Positions 1 to 11,707 of a DNA stretch of 64,000 nt are shown here, piece after piece (position 1 is the stretch's first letter; every line of letters starts with the position of its first letter). Made by a program: the position numbers and the translations under genes. Under the pieces are notes generated by a model that ran no database searches, was not told the origin of the DNA, and saw only the letters and a program-made list of their open reading frames with translations. Origin of the DNA: Aphanomyces cochlioides (Eukaryota > Oomycota > Saprolegniomycetes > Saprolegniales > Verrucalvaceae); contig JAHQRK010000009.1 of the NCBI GenBank assembly GCA_019828595.1, forward strand, positions 682,001 to 746,000. Direction: 5' to 3'.

Positions 1-34
1 GACCAGAGTAGTATTAGAATGTTATTCTCAATGT

Positions 35-563
35 CTACGATCTCACTTCGCGACAAATGCTCGCCCCACACTCGCATTCAAACCACAAATCATCACCATA
101 GTCCACGGTCAACTCTGTTCCCGGCAAAATGTCGACCAAAGTGACAACAACAACGGTAATATCACACCGATTTTGAACTTCGAAAAAGCCGCAATTGGGA
201 TCACATGAGAGGTTAATGAACCTCGTGTATCCCCCATAGCTACGAGCATCAATGAATAACTTCTTCCCTCTGGCTGACTTCGCAGAAAGCGCAATAACGT
301 ATGAGTTTTCTTGTTCCTCATCGCGAGTATAGTCATGCGTAGTCAGGATACCACAATATTCACAAACGACCACACCCTTTGGAATGAAATTTGTCGACAA
401 AATTGTGTACCCCAATCGACCAGTCTTCTACTCAAGCCCATCAAAAACTCGCAAACGATTTCCACAGTCTTCAAGCACACAGTTGTTCTTCGCACAGTAC
501 ATACTCATACGGGCATTTTGGACAATGGTCAATCAAGCACCTTGAAGCGCACTCACAATACCA
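35..563 (-). pseudogene. Decayed SET-domain methyltransferase gene
   Basis: The intact part (35-415) reads as the end of a SET domain: a GYTILSTNFIPKG start, a CEYCG strand, the substrate/cofactor core RFINLSCDPNC (the usual NHSC histidine is leucine) and ELTVDYG followed by a post-SET CECG. Just upstream, in the same frame, a TAG interrupts the expected join between a cysteine-rich AWS/pre-SET piece (YCAKNNC, EDCGNRL) and the SET domain. Further upstream another cysteine cluster lies in a different frame. There is no ATG for the SET part; its open frame begins at a TTG. I read this as a broken gene copy. An unannotated intron over the TAG is possible but no good GT..AG pair was seen. Confidence 0.6.
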
Positions 564-1625
564 AACACCCCAATATCTCGTATGGGAACGCGATTTGAGT
601 TCCAAGTATGCTTGATGGTGACAACATCCACAGGCTATTGAGCGTCTTTCAATCCACCTGGGCCCGTCTCCGACACTTCGCCATCATCAAGAGAAAAAGC
701 ATCTTCCACGTCGGAGATTTCAATAACACGATCCAGGACATCCTCGGCAAGATCGATGGCACACTCAGCATTTTGACCATTGTTCACATCATGCACAACT
801 GCGTCAGCAGATCCAGACATTCCATCAGCGCCATCAATGCTTATACCAAGGTCGACCTCGAGTTGAACAAGGTCAAAACTCTCATCTCAAACCTCCATTT
901 CATGTCTTGGACCAGGCGAGGAAAAGCTTGTTCTTCTTTTACCGCGATGTGATAGTCAGAGAGCTTCGAAGAGGTGATAACGCGGCAATAACAAGCTCGT
1001 TTGGAGTTTCGTACAGAGCGCCTGTTGTTCTTGTATCGATGCTTTCTCGACCTGGGGTTAGAATAACCAGCTTTTCCAGTCCGTTGCTTCTTCATTTTGC
1101 GCTCCAATTGTTCATACGTGGGTATATCGTGGAACGCTAGGCGCTTGATTGAGCCAAAGCTGTCTATGTGTACATTTTAGCGTCCTCCGTTCGCAAATCA
1201 CGTTGTTATCACTTCTACGTACTTGCATCTTGTTCAGCATCGTCAACTTGCTCAGGCTAATGTTCGGAATTTTTTTGTTTCTCCATTGTTGGCCAGAGAA
1301 AATGTAAAAATTAGTGTACATATACTGAAGTGTGTCAACATGTGTATACAGAGTGTTGGTCAATATTTTCCGGACAAAAACACTAACCCTAACCACACAA
1401 TACACATAAACGAATTTTTTTGATACATTATATTGTTACATACACTCTAAATTGTGACCGGGGTGAAAAATGTATCTATTTTTCCAAATCTATTCGAAAT
1501 CTATAGCCAATCAGAATCGAGTATTTGTCTTCTTGACAAAAACACACATTCAAAACTTTACTTTATTGAATGTACTTTCATATTACACTTGAACTCACTA
1601 TACCTGAATAGTATTTGAGAATACT
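564..1625. other. Spacer with possible 5' remnants of the SET gene
   Basis: Two short minus-strand open frames (635-820, acidic; 841-1107, rich in K/R with an RSRKHRYKNNRR stretch) may be remnants of the N-terminal part of the SET gene but have no recognisable domain. From about 1140 the sequence becomes AT-rich, with a short telomere-like CTAACCCTAACC at about 1383, and holds nothing else I can support. Confidence 0.3.
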
Positions 1626-2564
1626 TCAATTTTTTGTCAAAAATACAAATTTCAGTGAAAAAGACAATACACGTTTTGACATTTTCCCTGTAAGAAAAAA
1701 GACCCAGCCAAACGCGAACGAGACAAGCTTGGACACTCCAATCGTGACAGTCTCGGCCTGGGCAACGTTTGCAGCGTACTTGGTCATGGCGCGTGCTTCA
1801 CCGTTCAAGGAGGCGACAGTGCGCATAGCTCCAATCGTTTCTTCAGCGACAGCACCAGCCGCAGCATAGACTTTTTGACTGTGGATAGCACTCTGTTGCA
1901 AGCGCTTCATGAGAAAAGCAACGGACACACTCGAGAGCGGCATGAAACAAGCCATGACGAGCGACAAGTTCCATCCTCGTGAAAACCCAACGATGTAACC
2001 AGAGAGAAATTGGCAAAAGAATCGAAGCGCTTCGCCCAACTTGTCGCCCATGCCGTCCTTGATCCTGACCGTGTCGCCAGAGATGCGACTCGCCAGCTCG
2101 CTCGCGTCCCGTTGATCATACCATCCCATGTCTTGATATATAATCGTCTTCAAGCACTCGCTGCGGAGTTTCTTCATCTGACGCTCTGCCGAGACTGCAA
2201 AACATGCATACGAGCCATAGCCCGCAACGAAGAGAGCGACAGCAAGCAGCAGAAAGTTCAACGCCGCCTTGTTGACTGCGTCAAAGTTGACAGGGACAAC
2301 AAACGCGTTGATCGCATCACCAAAGATTATCGCCATGAGGGGAAAGCCCGTGCCATTCACCGGCGAGCAAATGAAACCCGCGGTCAAGAGCAACTTGTCC
2401 TTGGCATCAGCGTATCGATACACCGTCAGGAAGGAAAAGTCATCGTCCATATCGCTGGCCTTCCCCTTTGACGGTGCGGTCGATGGTTTCTCGACATCCA
2501 CTTGGACAACACCGTCGTCTTTCGGCGTCGCGATCGTCTTGTATTCGTCTTCTCTCTTCGACAT
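1626..2564 (-). pseudogene. ABCB transporter copy 1, truncated after part of TMD1
   Basis: The first roughly 290 codons match the N-terminus of the two intact neighbours: a polar start (KREDEYKTIATPKDD), the FSFLTVYRYAD segment, the first membrane helices, the ELASRISGDTV intracellular loop and GAMRTVASLNGEA. Identity stops abruptly after FAFGWVFFL (about base 1690), followed by about 20 unrelated residues to a stop. The rest of TMD1, both ATPase domains and TMD2 are absent. The core promoter before the ATG is retained. A 290-residue membrane fragment cannot pump, so this is a truncated copy. Confidence 0.8.
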
Positions 2565-2572
2565 GCAGGGAT

Positions 2573-2597
2573 GGAAAGAAATTCAAAAATGGCACTC
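2573..2597 (-). promoter_or_regulatory. Oomycete-type core promoter of ABCB copy 1
   Basis: On the minus strand the motif GCCATTTTTGAATTTC lies about 10-30 nt before the ATG at 2564. It matches the oomycete initiator plus flanking-region pattern and recurs at the same place in the sister copies. Confidence 0.5.
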
Positions 2598-2777
2598 GGA
2601 CTCGACCTCGCCCTGCACAAAATTCTTATCTTGCGTGCTTTATTCAAGTGTATTTCACACTTCTGAAATGTCCAACTTTGGAGTTTACTCGCCAGATGGC
2701 AAAGTGTAAACTGCATTTTCGATCGATGCGAGAAAAGAGTGGATAGCCAAGGCTCTACAAGACGTCGTTGCATTGAT

Positions 2778-3031
2778 ATGCAGACCAAGGCGATCAAATT
2801 GTTGTACAGTGCTCAAAGTTTTACACAAGTCGTGGGGTTTGGAGAGTTTGCCACTTCACCAATGAGGTCCACGAGTTTGAATTCCCTACCAGCTATTCCA
2901 TGATCGATGTTTTGTTCGACTGCGGGGCTCGTATGCTTCCCCAAGAGGAATTACAGCACGTCGTCTCGATGGACGAATTGGCAAACCATGGATTTCTCAA
3001 GGAGGAATACAGAGTTGGATTGCACACTTGA
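2778..3031 (+). other. Open frame of unknown origin, no start codon
   Basis: A continuous plus-strand frame of about 84 codons contains VHEFEFPTSYSMIDVLFDCG and MDELANHGFLKEEYR and ends at TGA 3029-3031. The composition looks protein-like, but there is no upstream ATG and I do not recognise a family. It may be the 3' end of a lost gene caught between ABCB copies 1 and 2. Confidence 0.25.
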
Positions 3032-3336
3032 TTACAATGAAACATGCGGTGGATCAACATGTTAGTGCCGCAAGAACTCGGGACACTTGAAAGTTCGACA
3101 CTGCATTGTTGTTGCTGCTCTGTATTGTACTCGGCCAAGGTGCTGTCAACGGCAATCTTTTTCAACTCGTGATATAGGAAGGCTATTGTTCATTGCCACC
3201 TTAGCTAATGCCATCATGAAATGATGAAGCTGGAGCGACGCGAGGTTTGAACAGCAGAACGACATGGAGCGACCGTCAGTTGAAGAGGAAACGCGGAAAT
3301 GCTTATACGAATGGATGACATGTATTGTATGAATGC

Positions 3337-6300
3337 TTAATGTTGCTTGTTTGTTTGAACGAGGCGAGTGTAGATTCCATTGAGCCTTAGGAGCTCGTCA
3401 TGCGTGCCTTGTTCAGCGATGCGGCCGCCGCTGACGACGCAAATCTTGTCGGCATTGCGGATCGTCGACAAGCGATGGGCAATCACAATCGTCGTGCGAC
3501 CTTTGGCTGCCAACAACTTGTCCAATGCTTCTTGCACAACCTTTTCAGATTCAGAGTCGAGTGCGCTTGTGGCTTCATCCAACAACAAAATACTTGGGTT
3601 CTTCATGATCGCACGAGCAATCGCAATACGTTGCTTCTGACCACCAGACAATTGTTCCCCCTTCAGACCCACTTGCGTCTGGTAGCCGTCAGGGAATTGC
3701 ATGATAAAGTTGTGGGCATTGGCCATCTTGGCAGCTTCTTCGACACGCTCTTGCAAGTCAGTAGAGGGAACAGAGTCGGAAATGCCGCTCGCGATGTTTT
3801 CAGCAATGCTGCCAACAAACAAGACGGGCTCTTGACCGACCAAACCAATTTGAGATCGCAACCAGTGCAAGTTGAGGGTTGAGATATCACGACCGTCCAA
3901 AGTGATGCTTCCCGACGTTGGATTGTAGAAGCGTTCGAGCAAAGCGACGCAAGTACTCTTGCCACCGCCGCTGGGACCACAGAAAGCCACGGTCTGACCG
4001 GGTTCGATGGTCAAGTCGTAATGACGAAGGACTTTGACATCAGGTCGAGATGGATAGTTGAATGAAACATCAGTGAACTGGATGCGTCCACTCACATTCA
4101 CAGGCTTGAGACCATCAGAGGATGAGGAATCTACGGGAGGTCGACGGTCGAGAATGGAGAAAATCTTGGTGGCAGATTTCTTGGCAGCATCTGTATCACC
4201 CATGAAACCAGCGATTTGACCGACACCTTGGGATGCCAACATGATCGCCATGAGTGTATTGATGAGTTCCTTGAACGTGATGTCTCCTTTGTTCATCAAG
4301 TGCGCACCATACCAGTAGACCAGCGCATAGACTGCAAACATGGAAAAGTTGGAAAACCCATTCAAAAGACCACTCAGTTGGCCTTGCTTGGTGCCTGCCC
4401 TGAGTGGTTTCTCAAGGAGCGCATCGTAGCGTGCAAGAATATGGTCTTGCAGCCCAAAAGCAGTCACAGTTCGGGCATTCGTGATGGCTTCCGTCGCCAA
4501 GGAGCCCGAGTCGGCCAAGTTGTCAGCATAATTTGGGCCTTTAAATTGCATGAAGCGAGCGTAGCTACCAACGAGCAAGAGAGGAAAGACGGCAGACATG
4601 ACCAAAGCTAGCTTCCAACTGCCCCAGAAGAACGCGACCAAGAGCCCTGCAACGATCGTGAAAAGCGCTTGGAGGATACGAGCTTGGCTTTCACCAGCAA
4701 CAAGCGCAACTTTGGTCGCATGAGTCGCCAAGTCCGTCGTGAGAGCACCGGTCGTATGTCCTGGCAAGTCAAAGAAACCAATGTCTTGGCGCATGAACGC
4801 TTCAAAGTGCATCTTGCGAAGGCGAGTCGTCAGCTTTTCAGCAATGATGCGGAAGGAATACGCTTGAATGAAAGCCGCGAAGAGAATCGCGACTGCGACA
4901 CCAATGAAGATGTGCGCCGAGTGCGCGACGTTGTCGTACAAGGCAGTCATGGGCGCCATGTCTTTCTTTCCAGATTCGATATACTCGGCGTAATGCGTGT
5001 TCATGTCGTTGATGACTTTGGAGATAATGAGGGAGATACCAGGCATGGAGAAGCCTTGGACGCAACTAGCAAGCAAGCCAAGGATAAAGTACACGCGCTG
5101 CGGCTTGGTCAGTTCAAAGATGCGTCCAAACTTGAATTCCTTCTTAACAGCGTCAGCAAACTCGGGTAATGCTCTGGTGTTCAAGTGGGAATCGCTGCTG
5201 CGCAAGACCTTCGATATCGCAGTGTTCGATTCATTATCCAATTGAGTGTATGCTCGCTTTGCAGATCCATCCACACCACCGTCTTCTTTGACTGGGGCGC
5301 TTGATTGTACTTCCACGAGAGATCGATAGAAACCGTTTTCAAGTTTCATCAAGTCTTCATGACGACCGAGTTCTGCCACGACACCTTTGGAGATGACGGC
5401 AATCTTGTCAGCTGTGCGGATCGTGCTCAAGCGATGGGCGATCACAATCGTCGTCATGTCCGTATGAGCCATCAAGTTGTTCAGAGCCTCTTGGACAACT
5501 CGTTCGCTTTCGTTGTCAAGAGCACTCGTGGCTTCATCGAGGATCAAGATCTTGGGCTGACGGACCAAAGCACGGGCAATAGCCACACGTTGCTTTTGAC
5601 CACCGGACAAAGTCGCTCCCTTTTCACCACACATGGTGTCGTAGCCGTCAGGAAGACCCATGATGAAATCGTGAGCATTCGCCAGCTTGGCGGCGGCGAT
5701 TACTTGATCTCGAGAAATGTTTTCGCCTCCAGCCGCAATGTTTTCAAAGATAGTCGTGGCAAAGAGCACAGGTTCTTGAGAGACCAACCCAATTTGAGAG
5801 CGGAGCCACTTGAGTTGAAGAGTCGAAATATCACGACCATCCAAATAGATCGCACCACTTGTCGGTTGATAGAAGCGTTCGAGCAATGCGACGAGTGTAC
5901 TCTTGCCACTGCCACTGGCACCGACAAAGGCGACCGTCTCGCTCTTCTTGATAGTCAAAGAATAGCCACGGAGAATGGGATCTTCAGGCCGCGATGGGTA
6001 TGTGAAATGAACATCACGCGCTTCAATGTTGCCTTCGCAAGTTGGTGGGATCTCACCACTCATATCCGACGCATCAATGTCGGACTTGGCACCCAATATT
6101 TTGAACAAAGCCATGGCAGCGCCTTTAGCGGCAGCCACAGCCCCAAGGTTGGGTGAAATCTGCCCCACCGCCATCGTGCCGATCAAAATGCCATAGAATG
6201 CACTGAGCACAGTGCCAGGATCCGAGACCGTGTTGTGTTGCTTGGAGACAAGCCAGCCGCCATACCAGAGTCCAATAGCATACGTGAACCAGATAAGAAA

Positions 6301-7170
6301 AAAGACCCAGCCAAATGCTAGAGCCACAAACTTGGACACTGCGATCGCTTCCTTCTCGGCTTGTTCAATCACTTCAGAATATTTCTTGATGGCGCGTGAT
6401 TCGCCGTTCAAAGAGGCAACAGTGCGCATGGCTCCGATGGTTTCTTCAGCGATAGCCCCAGCTCCAGCATACACCTTTTGACTGCAAACTGCGCCAGCTT
6501 GCACACGCTTCATCAAAATACCCACTGACACACTCATGAGCGGCAGGACACAAGCCATGACAAGCGATAAGTTCCATCCTCGGGAGAACCCAATGATGAA
6601 ACCCGACAAAAACTGGCAAAAGTATCGAAGCGCTTCCCCCAATTTCTCGCCCATGCCGTCCTTGATCTTGACCGTGTCGCCAGAGATACGACTCGCTAGT
6701 TCGCTGGCCTCTCGTTGATCGTACCATCCCATGTCTTGATACATAATCCGTTTCAAGCATTCCGTTCGCACTTTTTTCATTTGGCGCTCCGCCGTGATAG
6801 CAAAGCAAGCATAAGAGCCATAGCCAGCGACGAAGAGACCGATAGCTAGCATGAGGAATTTCAACGCAGCCTTGTTGACTTCATCAAAGTTGACAGGGGC
6901 GACGAACGCATTGATCGAGTCGCCAAAGATGATCGCCATGAGAGGGAACCCGGCACCGTTCGCCGCAGAGCAAAGTAATCCTACCACCAGGAGCAATTTG
7001 TCCGTCGAGTCGGCATATCGGTACATTGACTTGAACGAAAATTCATGGGTAGCATCGCTTGGGTTGCTGGCGGATGCACCAGTGGGCGGTTTTGTCACCT
7101 CCACTTGGACAACTTGGTCGTCTCTCGGCGTCGCGATCGTCTTGTATTCGTCTTCTCTGCTCTTTGCCAT
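3337..7170 (-). CDS. ABCB full transporter (P-glycoprotein/MDR type), copy 2, intact
   Basis: This is an intronless 1277-residue full ABC transporter, the usual P-glycoprotein size, expected to export hydrophobic compounds across the plasma or a vacuolar membrane using ATP. Order: cytosolic N-tail; TMD1 about 55-345; NBD1 with Walker A GASGSGKST (about 412), signature LSGGQ (about 517) and Walker [13 protein letters not shown] (about 539); charged linker about 625-690; TMD2 about 700-1000; NBD2 with Walker [10 protein letters not shown] (about 1062), LSGGQ (about 1171) and [12 protein letters not shown] (about 1190). Every catalytic motif is complete in both halves. The ATG at 7170 follows a core-promoter motif. 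It is flanked by a truncated and a frameshifted copy in the same orientation. The substrate cannot be told from the sequence. Confidence 0.95.
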   Translation of the reverse strand: MAKSREDEYKTIATPRDDQVVQVEVTKPPTGASASNPSDATHEFSFKSMYRYADSTDKLLLVVGLLCSAANGAGFPLMAIIFGDSINAFVAPVNFDEVNKAALKFLMLAIGLFVAGYGSYACFAITAERQMKKVRTECLKRIMYQDMGWYDQREASELASRISGDTVKIKDGMGEKLGEALRYFCQFLSGFIIGFSRGWNLSLVMACVLPLMSVSVGILMKRVQAGAVCSQKVYAGAGAIAEETIGAMRTVASLNGESRAIKKYSEVIEQAEKEAIAVSKFVALAFGWVFFLIWFTYAIGLWYGGWLVSKQHNTVSDPGTVLSAFYGILIGTMAVGQISPNLGAVAAAKGAAMALFKILGAKSDIDASDMSGEIPPTCEGNIEARDVHFTYPSRPEDPILRGYSLTIKKSETVAFVGASGSGKSTLVALLERFYQPTSGAIYLDGRDISTLQLKWLRSQIGLVSQEPVLFATTIFENIAAGGENISRDQVIAAAKLANAHDFIMGLPDGYDTMCGEKGATLSGGQKQRVAIARALVRQPKILILDEATSALDNESERVVQEALNNLMAHTDMTTIVIAHRLSTIRTADKIAVISKGVVAELGRHEDLMKLENGFYRSLVEVQSSAPVKEDGGVDGSAKRAYTQLDNESNTAISKVLRSSDSHLNTRALPEFADAVKKEFKFGRIFELTKPQRVYFILGLLASCVQGFSMPGISLIISKVINDMNTHYAEYIESGKKDMAPMTALYDNVAHSAHIFIGVAVAILFAAFIQAYSFRIIAEKLTTRLRKMHFEAFMRQDIGFFDLPGHTTGALTTDLATHATKVALVAGESQARILQALFTIVAGLLVAFFWGSWKLALVMSAVFPLLLVGSYARFMQFKGPNYADNLADSGSLATEAITNARTVTAFGLQDHILARYDALLEKPLRAGTKQGQLSGLLNGFSNFSMFAVYALVYWYGAHLMNKGDITFKELINTLMAIMLASQGVGQIAGFMGDTDAAKKSATKIFSILDRRPPVDSSSSDGLKPVNVSGRIQFTDVSFNYPSRPDVKVLRHYDLTIEPGQTVAFCGPSGGGKSTCVALLERFYNPTSGSITLDGRDISTLNLHWLRSQIGLVGQEPVLFVGSIAENIASGISDSVPSTDLQERVEEAAKMANAHNFIMQFPDGYQTQVGLKGEQLSGGQKQRIAIARAIMKNPSILLLDEATSALDSESEKVVQEALDKLLAAKGRTTIVIAHRLSTIRNADKICVVSGGRIAEQGTHDELLRLNGIYTRLVQTNKQH

Positions 7171-7177
7171 GCGAGGT

Positions 7178-7200
7178 TGAAAAGAAAGTGAAAAATGAGT
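7178..7200 (-). promoter_or_regulatory. Oomycete-type core promoter of ABCB copy 2
   Basis: The minus-strand motif ACTCATTTTTCACTTTC ends about 8 nt before the ATG at 7170, matching the initiator/flanking-region pattern (CATTYYNCAWTTT) and the other ABCB copies. Confidence 0.55.
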
Positions 7201-7734
7201 AGCGGAGTCGAGGAAATCTCGTGCGTTGTTGGATATTCAAGAACCCACAGTTGCTGTGATGTGGAGGCCCGTGTACAGTACACGACTTTAACCTCATTTA
7301 AAGTATGTAATACATTATCCAAGATAGTTTACAAAACAGATGTTTGGCAGTAAACGATTGACAGGCCAGTTCTTCGTTTAAATGCTGTACCTTTGAAACA
7401 TAATTGTATAAATAAACTTTACAAAGGTATTACATTATATAGGATTTGATGATATCATCCTTTTCTTGAGTTAGTTCGTTGATTTGGCAGAGCGCAATTG
7501 ATGTCGACTTAATCCAAGTAGTGGCGCGATTGCAAGTATAATTTATTTTAACAGTGAATCTCAAATCTTTTTCTATCATTGTCATGCACATCACTTCCTT
7601 TATAAATCCATGTCTTCATAATTATTATCTTTGAAAGGTATATAATTTAAAAGTTTGACAATGTGTATGGAAGATCAATAAGGACATTTCAAAGGTGTGC
7701 ACTTCTTGTTTATCACCAAACATATGATTCATCA
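7201..7734. other. AT-rich spacer
   Basis: This spacer lies between the start of ABCB copy 2 and the 3' end of copy 3. No gene, repeat or RNA is recognisable in it. Confidence 0.4.
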
Positions 7735-10700
7735 TCATCCAATCTTCTTATTTGGTTGGACGAGGCGAGTGTAGATGCCGTTCAGCTTCATAAGTTCATC
7801 ATGCGTGCCTTGTTTAGCGATGCGACCGCCACTCACGACGCAAATCTTGTCGGCATTGCGGATCGTCGACAAGCGATGGGCAATCACAATCGTCGTGCGA
7901 CCTTTGGCTGCCAACAACTTGTCCAATGCTTCTTCCACATCCTTTTCAGATTCAGAGTCGAGTGCGCTCGTGGCTTCATCCAACAACAAAATACTTGGGT
8001 TCTTCATGATCGCACGAGCAATCGCAATACGTTGCTTTTGACCACCAGACAATTGTTCCCCCTTCAAACCTACTTGAGTCTGGTAGCCGTCAGGGAATTG
8101 CATGATAAAGTTGTGGGCATTGGCCATCTTGGCAGCTTCTTCGACACGTTCTTGCAAGTCCGGAAGGCTTGTGTAGTCCGAAATGCCGCTAGCGATGTTT
8201 TCAGCAATGGTGCCGACGAACAAGACGGGCTCTTGACCGACCAAACCAATTTGAGATCGCAACCAGTGCAAGTTGAGGGTTGAGATGTCACGACCGTCCA
8301 AAGTGATGCTTCCCAACGTTGGATTGTAGAATCGTTCGAGCAAGGCGACGCAAGTACTCTTGCCACCACCGCTGGGACCACAGAAAGCCACGGTCTGACC
8401 AGGCTCAATGGTCAAGTCGTAATGACGAAGGACTTTGACATCAGGTCGTGATGGATAGTTGAAAAAGACATCCTTGAACTCGATACGACCTGTGAACTTG
8501 TAGGCTTGAGACCGTTGTTCGATGATGAGTCGACAGGAGGCTCACGGTCCACAATCGAGAAGATCTTTGCAGCAGACTTCTTGGCAGCGTCGGTATCACG
8601 TATAAAAGCAGCAGTCTGATTCACTCCTGGAGTTGCCATCATGAATGCCATGAGTGTGTTCATGAGTTCCTTGAATGAAATACTTCTGTCGTTCATCAGA
8701 TGAGCGCCATACCAGAAAACCAAAGCATAGACAGCAAGCATGATGAAACCAGAGAAGCCATTCAATAGACCAAAAATTTGGCCTTGCTTGATGCCGCCTT
8801 TGAGTGGAATATCCAGCAACACCTCATAGCGAACAAGAAAGTCATCTAGTAAGCCAAATGCGCTGACTGTCCTCGTGTTTGTGATGGATTCAGAGGCAAT
8901 AGCACCAGAGTCGGCCAAATTGTCGACAAAGTTGTCGCCGTTGAACTGCAGAATGCTTGCAAAACTACCAAGGATTAACAGTGGGAAGACGGCTGCCGCA
9001 ACCAAAGCCAGCTTCCAGTTGCCCCAGAAAAATGCAATTAAGAACGCAGCGATGACGGTGAAGCTTGCTTGAAGGATGCGAGCTTGGCTTTCACCAGCAA
9101 TGACCACAACTTTAGTCGCATGAGTCGCCAAGTCCGTCGTGAGAGCACCGGTCGTATGTCCTGGCAAGTCAAAGAATCCAATGTCTTGACGCATCAACGC
9201 TTGATAGTGCATGTTGCGGAGGCGAGACGTGAGCTTCTCAGCCATGACGCGAAAGGAATACGCTTGAATGTAAGAGGCGACTAGAACAGCTGCGGCAATA
9301 CCAATGAAGATGTATGCCGAGTGGGAGACATCGTCGTACAAGGCAGTCAGTGGCGTCATGTCTTTCTTGCCAGATTGGAGGTAGTCCGCGTAATGGAGGT
9401 TCATGCCGCTGATGACCTTGGAGATAATGAGCGAAATGGCAGGTGTCGAAAACCCTAAGAGACAGCTTGCAATGACACCAAAGACATAGTGAAAACGCTG
9501 TGGTTTCGTCAGTTCAAAGATGCGTCCCAGCTTGACTTCTTTGTTGACTGTATCGACACATTCCAGTTTGTCGATGCTCGCTGGGGACGCACTGCTGTAC
9601 TTGCGATCTGACAGAGCCTTCTCAGGTTCATCTTCCAGAGCCATATATACACGTCCTTCGTATTCTTCCACAACACGACTGACGCCTTCATCAGTAGGAG
9701 CATTCGACTGTTGTTCGACCAGCGAGCGGTAGAAACCGTCCTCCAAACGCATCAAGTCTTCATGACGACCGAGTTCCACAACAACGCCTTTGGAGATGAC
9801 GGCAATCTTGTCGGCAGTGCGGATCGTGCTCAAGCGATGGGCGATCACAATCGTCGTCATGTCAGTGTGAGCAATCAAGTTGTTCAAGGCTTCTTGGACG
9901 ACGAGTTCGCTTTCATTGTCAAGAGCACTCGTGGCTTCATCAAGAACCAAGATGTTGGGCAGACGAACCAAAGCACGAGCGATAGCCACACGCTGCTTCT
10001 GACCTCCAGACAAAGTCGCTCCCTTTTCACCACACATGGTGTCGTAGCCGTCAGGAAGACCCATGATGAAGTCATGAGCATTTGCCAGCTTGGCGGCGGC
10101 GATTACTTGATCTCGAGAAATGTTTTCGCCTCCAGCCGCAATGTTTTCAGAGATAGTCGTGGCAAAGAGCACAGGTTCTTGAGAGACCAACCCAATTTGA
10201 GAGCGGAGCCACTTGAGTTGAAGAGTCGAAATATCACGGCCATCCAAATAGATCGCACCACTTGTCGGTTGATAGAAGCGTTCGAGCAACGCCACAAGCG
10301 TACTCTTGCCACTGCCACTAGCACCGACAAAGGCGACCGTCTCGCTCTTCTTGATAGTCAAAGAATAGCCACGGAGAATGGGGTCTTCAGGGCGAGAGGG
10401 ATAAGCGAAGTGAACATCACGCGCTTCAATGTTTCCTTCGCGAGTTGCTGGGATCTCACCACTCATATCCGACGCATCAATGTCGGACTTGGCATTCAAT
10501 ATTTTGAACAAAGACGTAGCTGCTCCTTTGGCCGCGGCCATGGCGTTTATGTTCGGTGAAACTTGACCTACCGCTGACGAGCCCATCGTAGTGCCATAGA
10601 AAGTGCTGAGCATAGAGCCAGGATTTGACATCGGATGGATCTGCTTGGAGACAAGCCAGCCACCAAACCAAAGACCAATAGCGTACGTGAACCACATGAG

Positions 10701-11554
10701 AAATTGCACCCAGCTCAAAGCAAACGCAACGGCCTTGGAGACATCAATTGTCTCCTTCTCGGCTTGTGCGACGTTGTTGGCATATTTCGTGATGGCACGA
10801 CTCTCATGGTTCAAGGAGTGCGCATAGCTCCAATGGTTTCTTCAGCGACGGCCCCCGCTCCAGCGTATGCCTTTTGACTGCAAGCAGTGCTCTCTCGCAT
10901 TCGCTTCATGAGAAATGCAATCGAGACACTCATGAGTGGCATGAAGCATGCCATAAAGCGCGACAAACTCCATCCTCTTGAGAACCCAACGATGTAGCCG
11001 GAAACAAACTGGCAAAAGAATTGAACCGCTTCACCCAATTTCTCGCCCATGCCTTCCTTGATCTTGACGGTGTCGCCAGAGATGCGACTCGCGAGCTCGC
11101 TCACGTCCCGTCGATCGTACCATCCCATGTCTTGATACATAATCCGTTTCAAGCATTCGCTGCGAAGTTTCTTCATTTGGCGCTCCGCAGTTATCGTGAA
11201 GCAAGCAAATGATCCATAGCCAGTTAGAAATAGCCCAAGCGCAAGCAATAGAAAGTTCAAGGCGGCTTTGTTGACGTCGTGAAAGTTCACCGGGACGACA
11301 AAAGCATTGATGGTGTCGCCAAAGAGAATCGCCATGAGAGGGAGCCCCACCGCACCGTTCAACGCCGAGCAAAGGATCCCCACGGCCATGAGCAACTTGT
11401 CCATCATGTCAGCGTATCGATACATCGACAGGAACGAAACCTCGTGGTCAACATCGCTTGCATCACCGTTGGGTCCTTTTGTCAAATCTACTTGGACGCC
11501 ATCATCGTTGGACGTCACAGTCGCCTTGTAGTTGTGTTCTCCGCTGTTGGACAT
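7735..11554 (-). pseudogene. ABCB transporter copy 3, two frameshifts
   Basis: Aligned with copies 2 and 5, this is a full-length gene in three frames. The N-terminus (10811-11554) loses frame at GAMRT because a 7-nt block present in the other copies (gcgacag type) is missing near 10811-10818. The middle frame (8412-10814) has the rest of TMD1, a complete NBD1 ([22 protein letters not shown]) and TMD2. A single missing base near 8500, just after [11 protein letters not shown], shifts frame again before NBD2 (7735-8415, with GPSGGGKST and LSGGQ). Apart from these two lesions the reading is clean, so the damage is recent, or one lesion is a sequence error. A core promoter is present. Confidence 0.85.
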
Positions 11555-11564
11555 GTGTGTAGTT

Positions 11565-11585
11565 GGTTAGAAATTGAAAAATGGC
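11565..11585 (-). promoter_or_regulatory. Oomycete-type core promoter of ABCB copy 3
   Basis: The minus-strand motif GCCATTTTTCAATTTCTAACC lies 11-31 nt before the ATG at 11554. It is the closest match in the window to the oomycete initiator plus flanking-region consensus. Confidence 0.55.
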
Positions 11586-11707
11586 ATTCAATGTCAACAT
11601 CGCCTTGGTTGTACTTACAGTAGAGTGGCCCTTGTCGATGTTGACATGCCGTGATCTTTCATCTGACGGGCTCAGTAGTAACTGAGGTTGTCAATGTTAG
11701 GGTTTCT

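Noticed and set aside
1383..1394. CTAACCCTAACC as an interstitial telomere
   Set aside because: Only two units, which is expected by chance in AT-rich spacer.
5305..6156. About 280-codon plus-strand frames opposite NBD1 of several ABCB copies (also 9711-10559)
   Set aside because: They recur only because the underlying NBD1 sequence is conserved. No start context or domain is seen.
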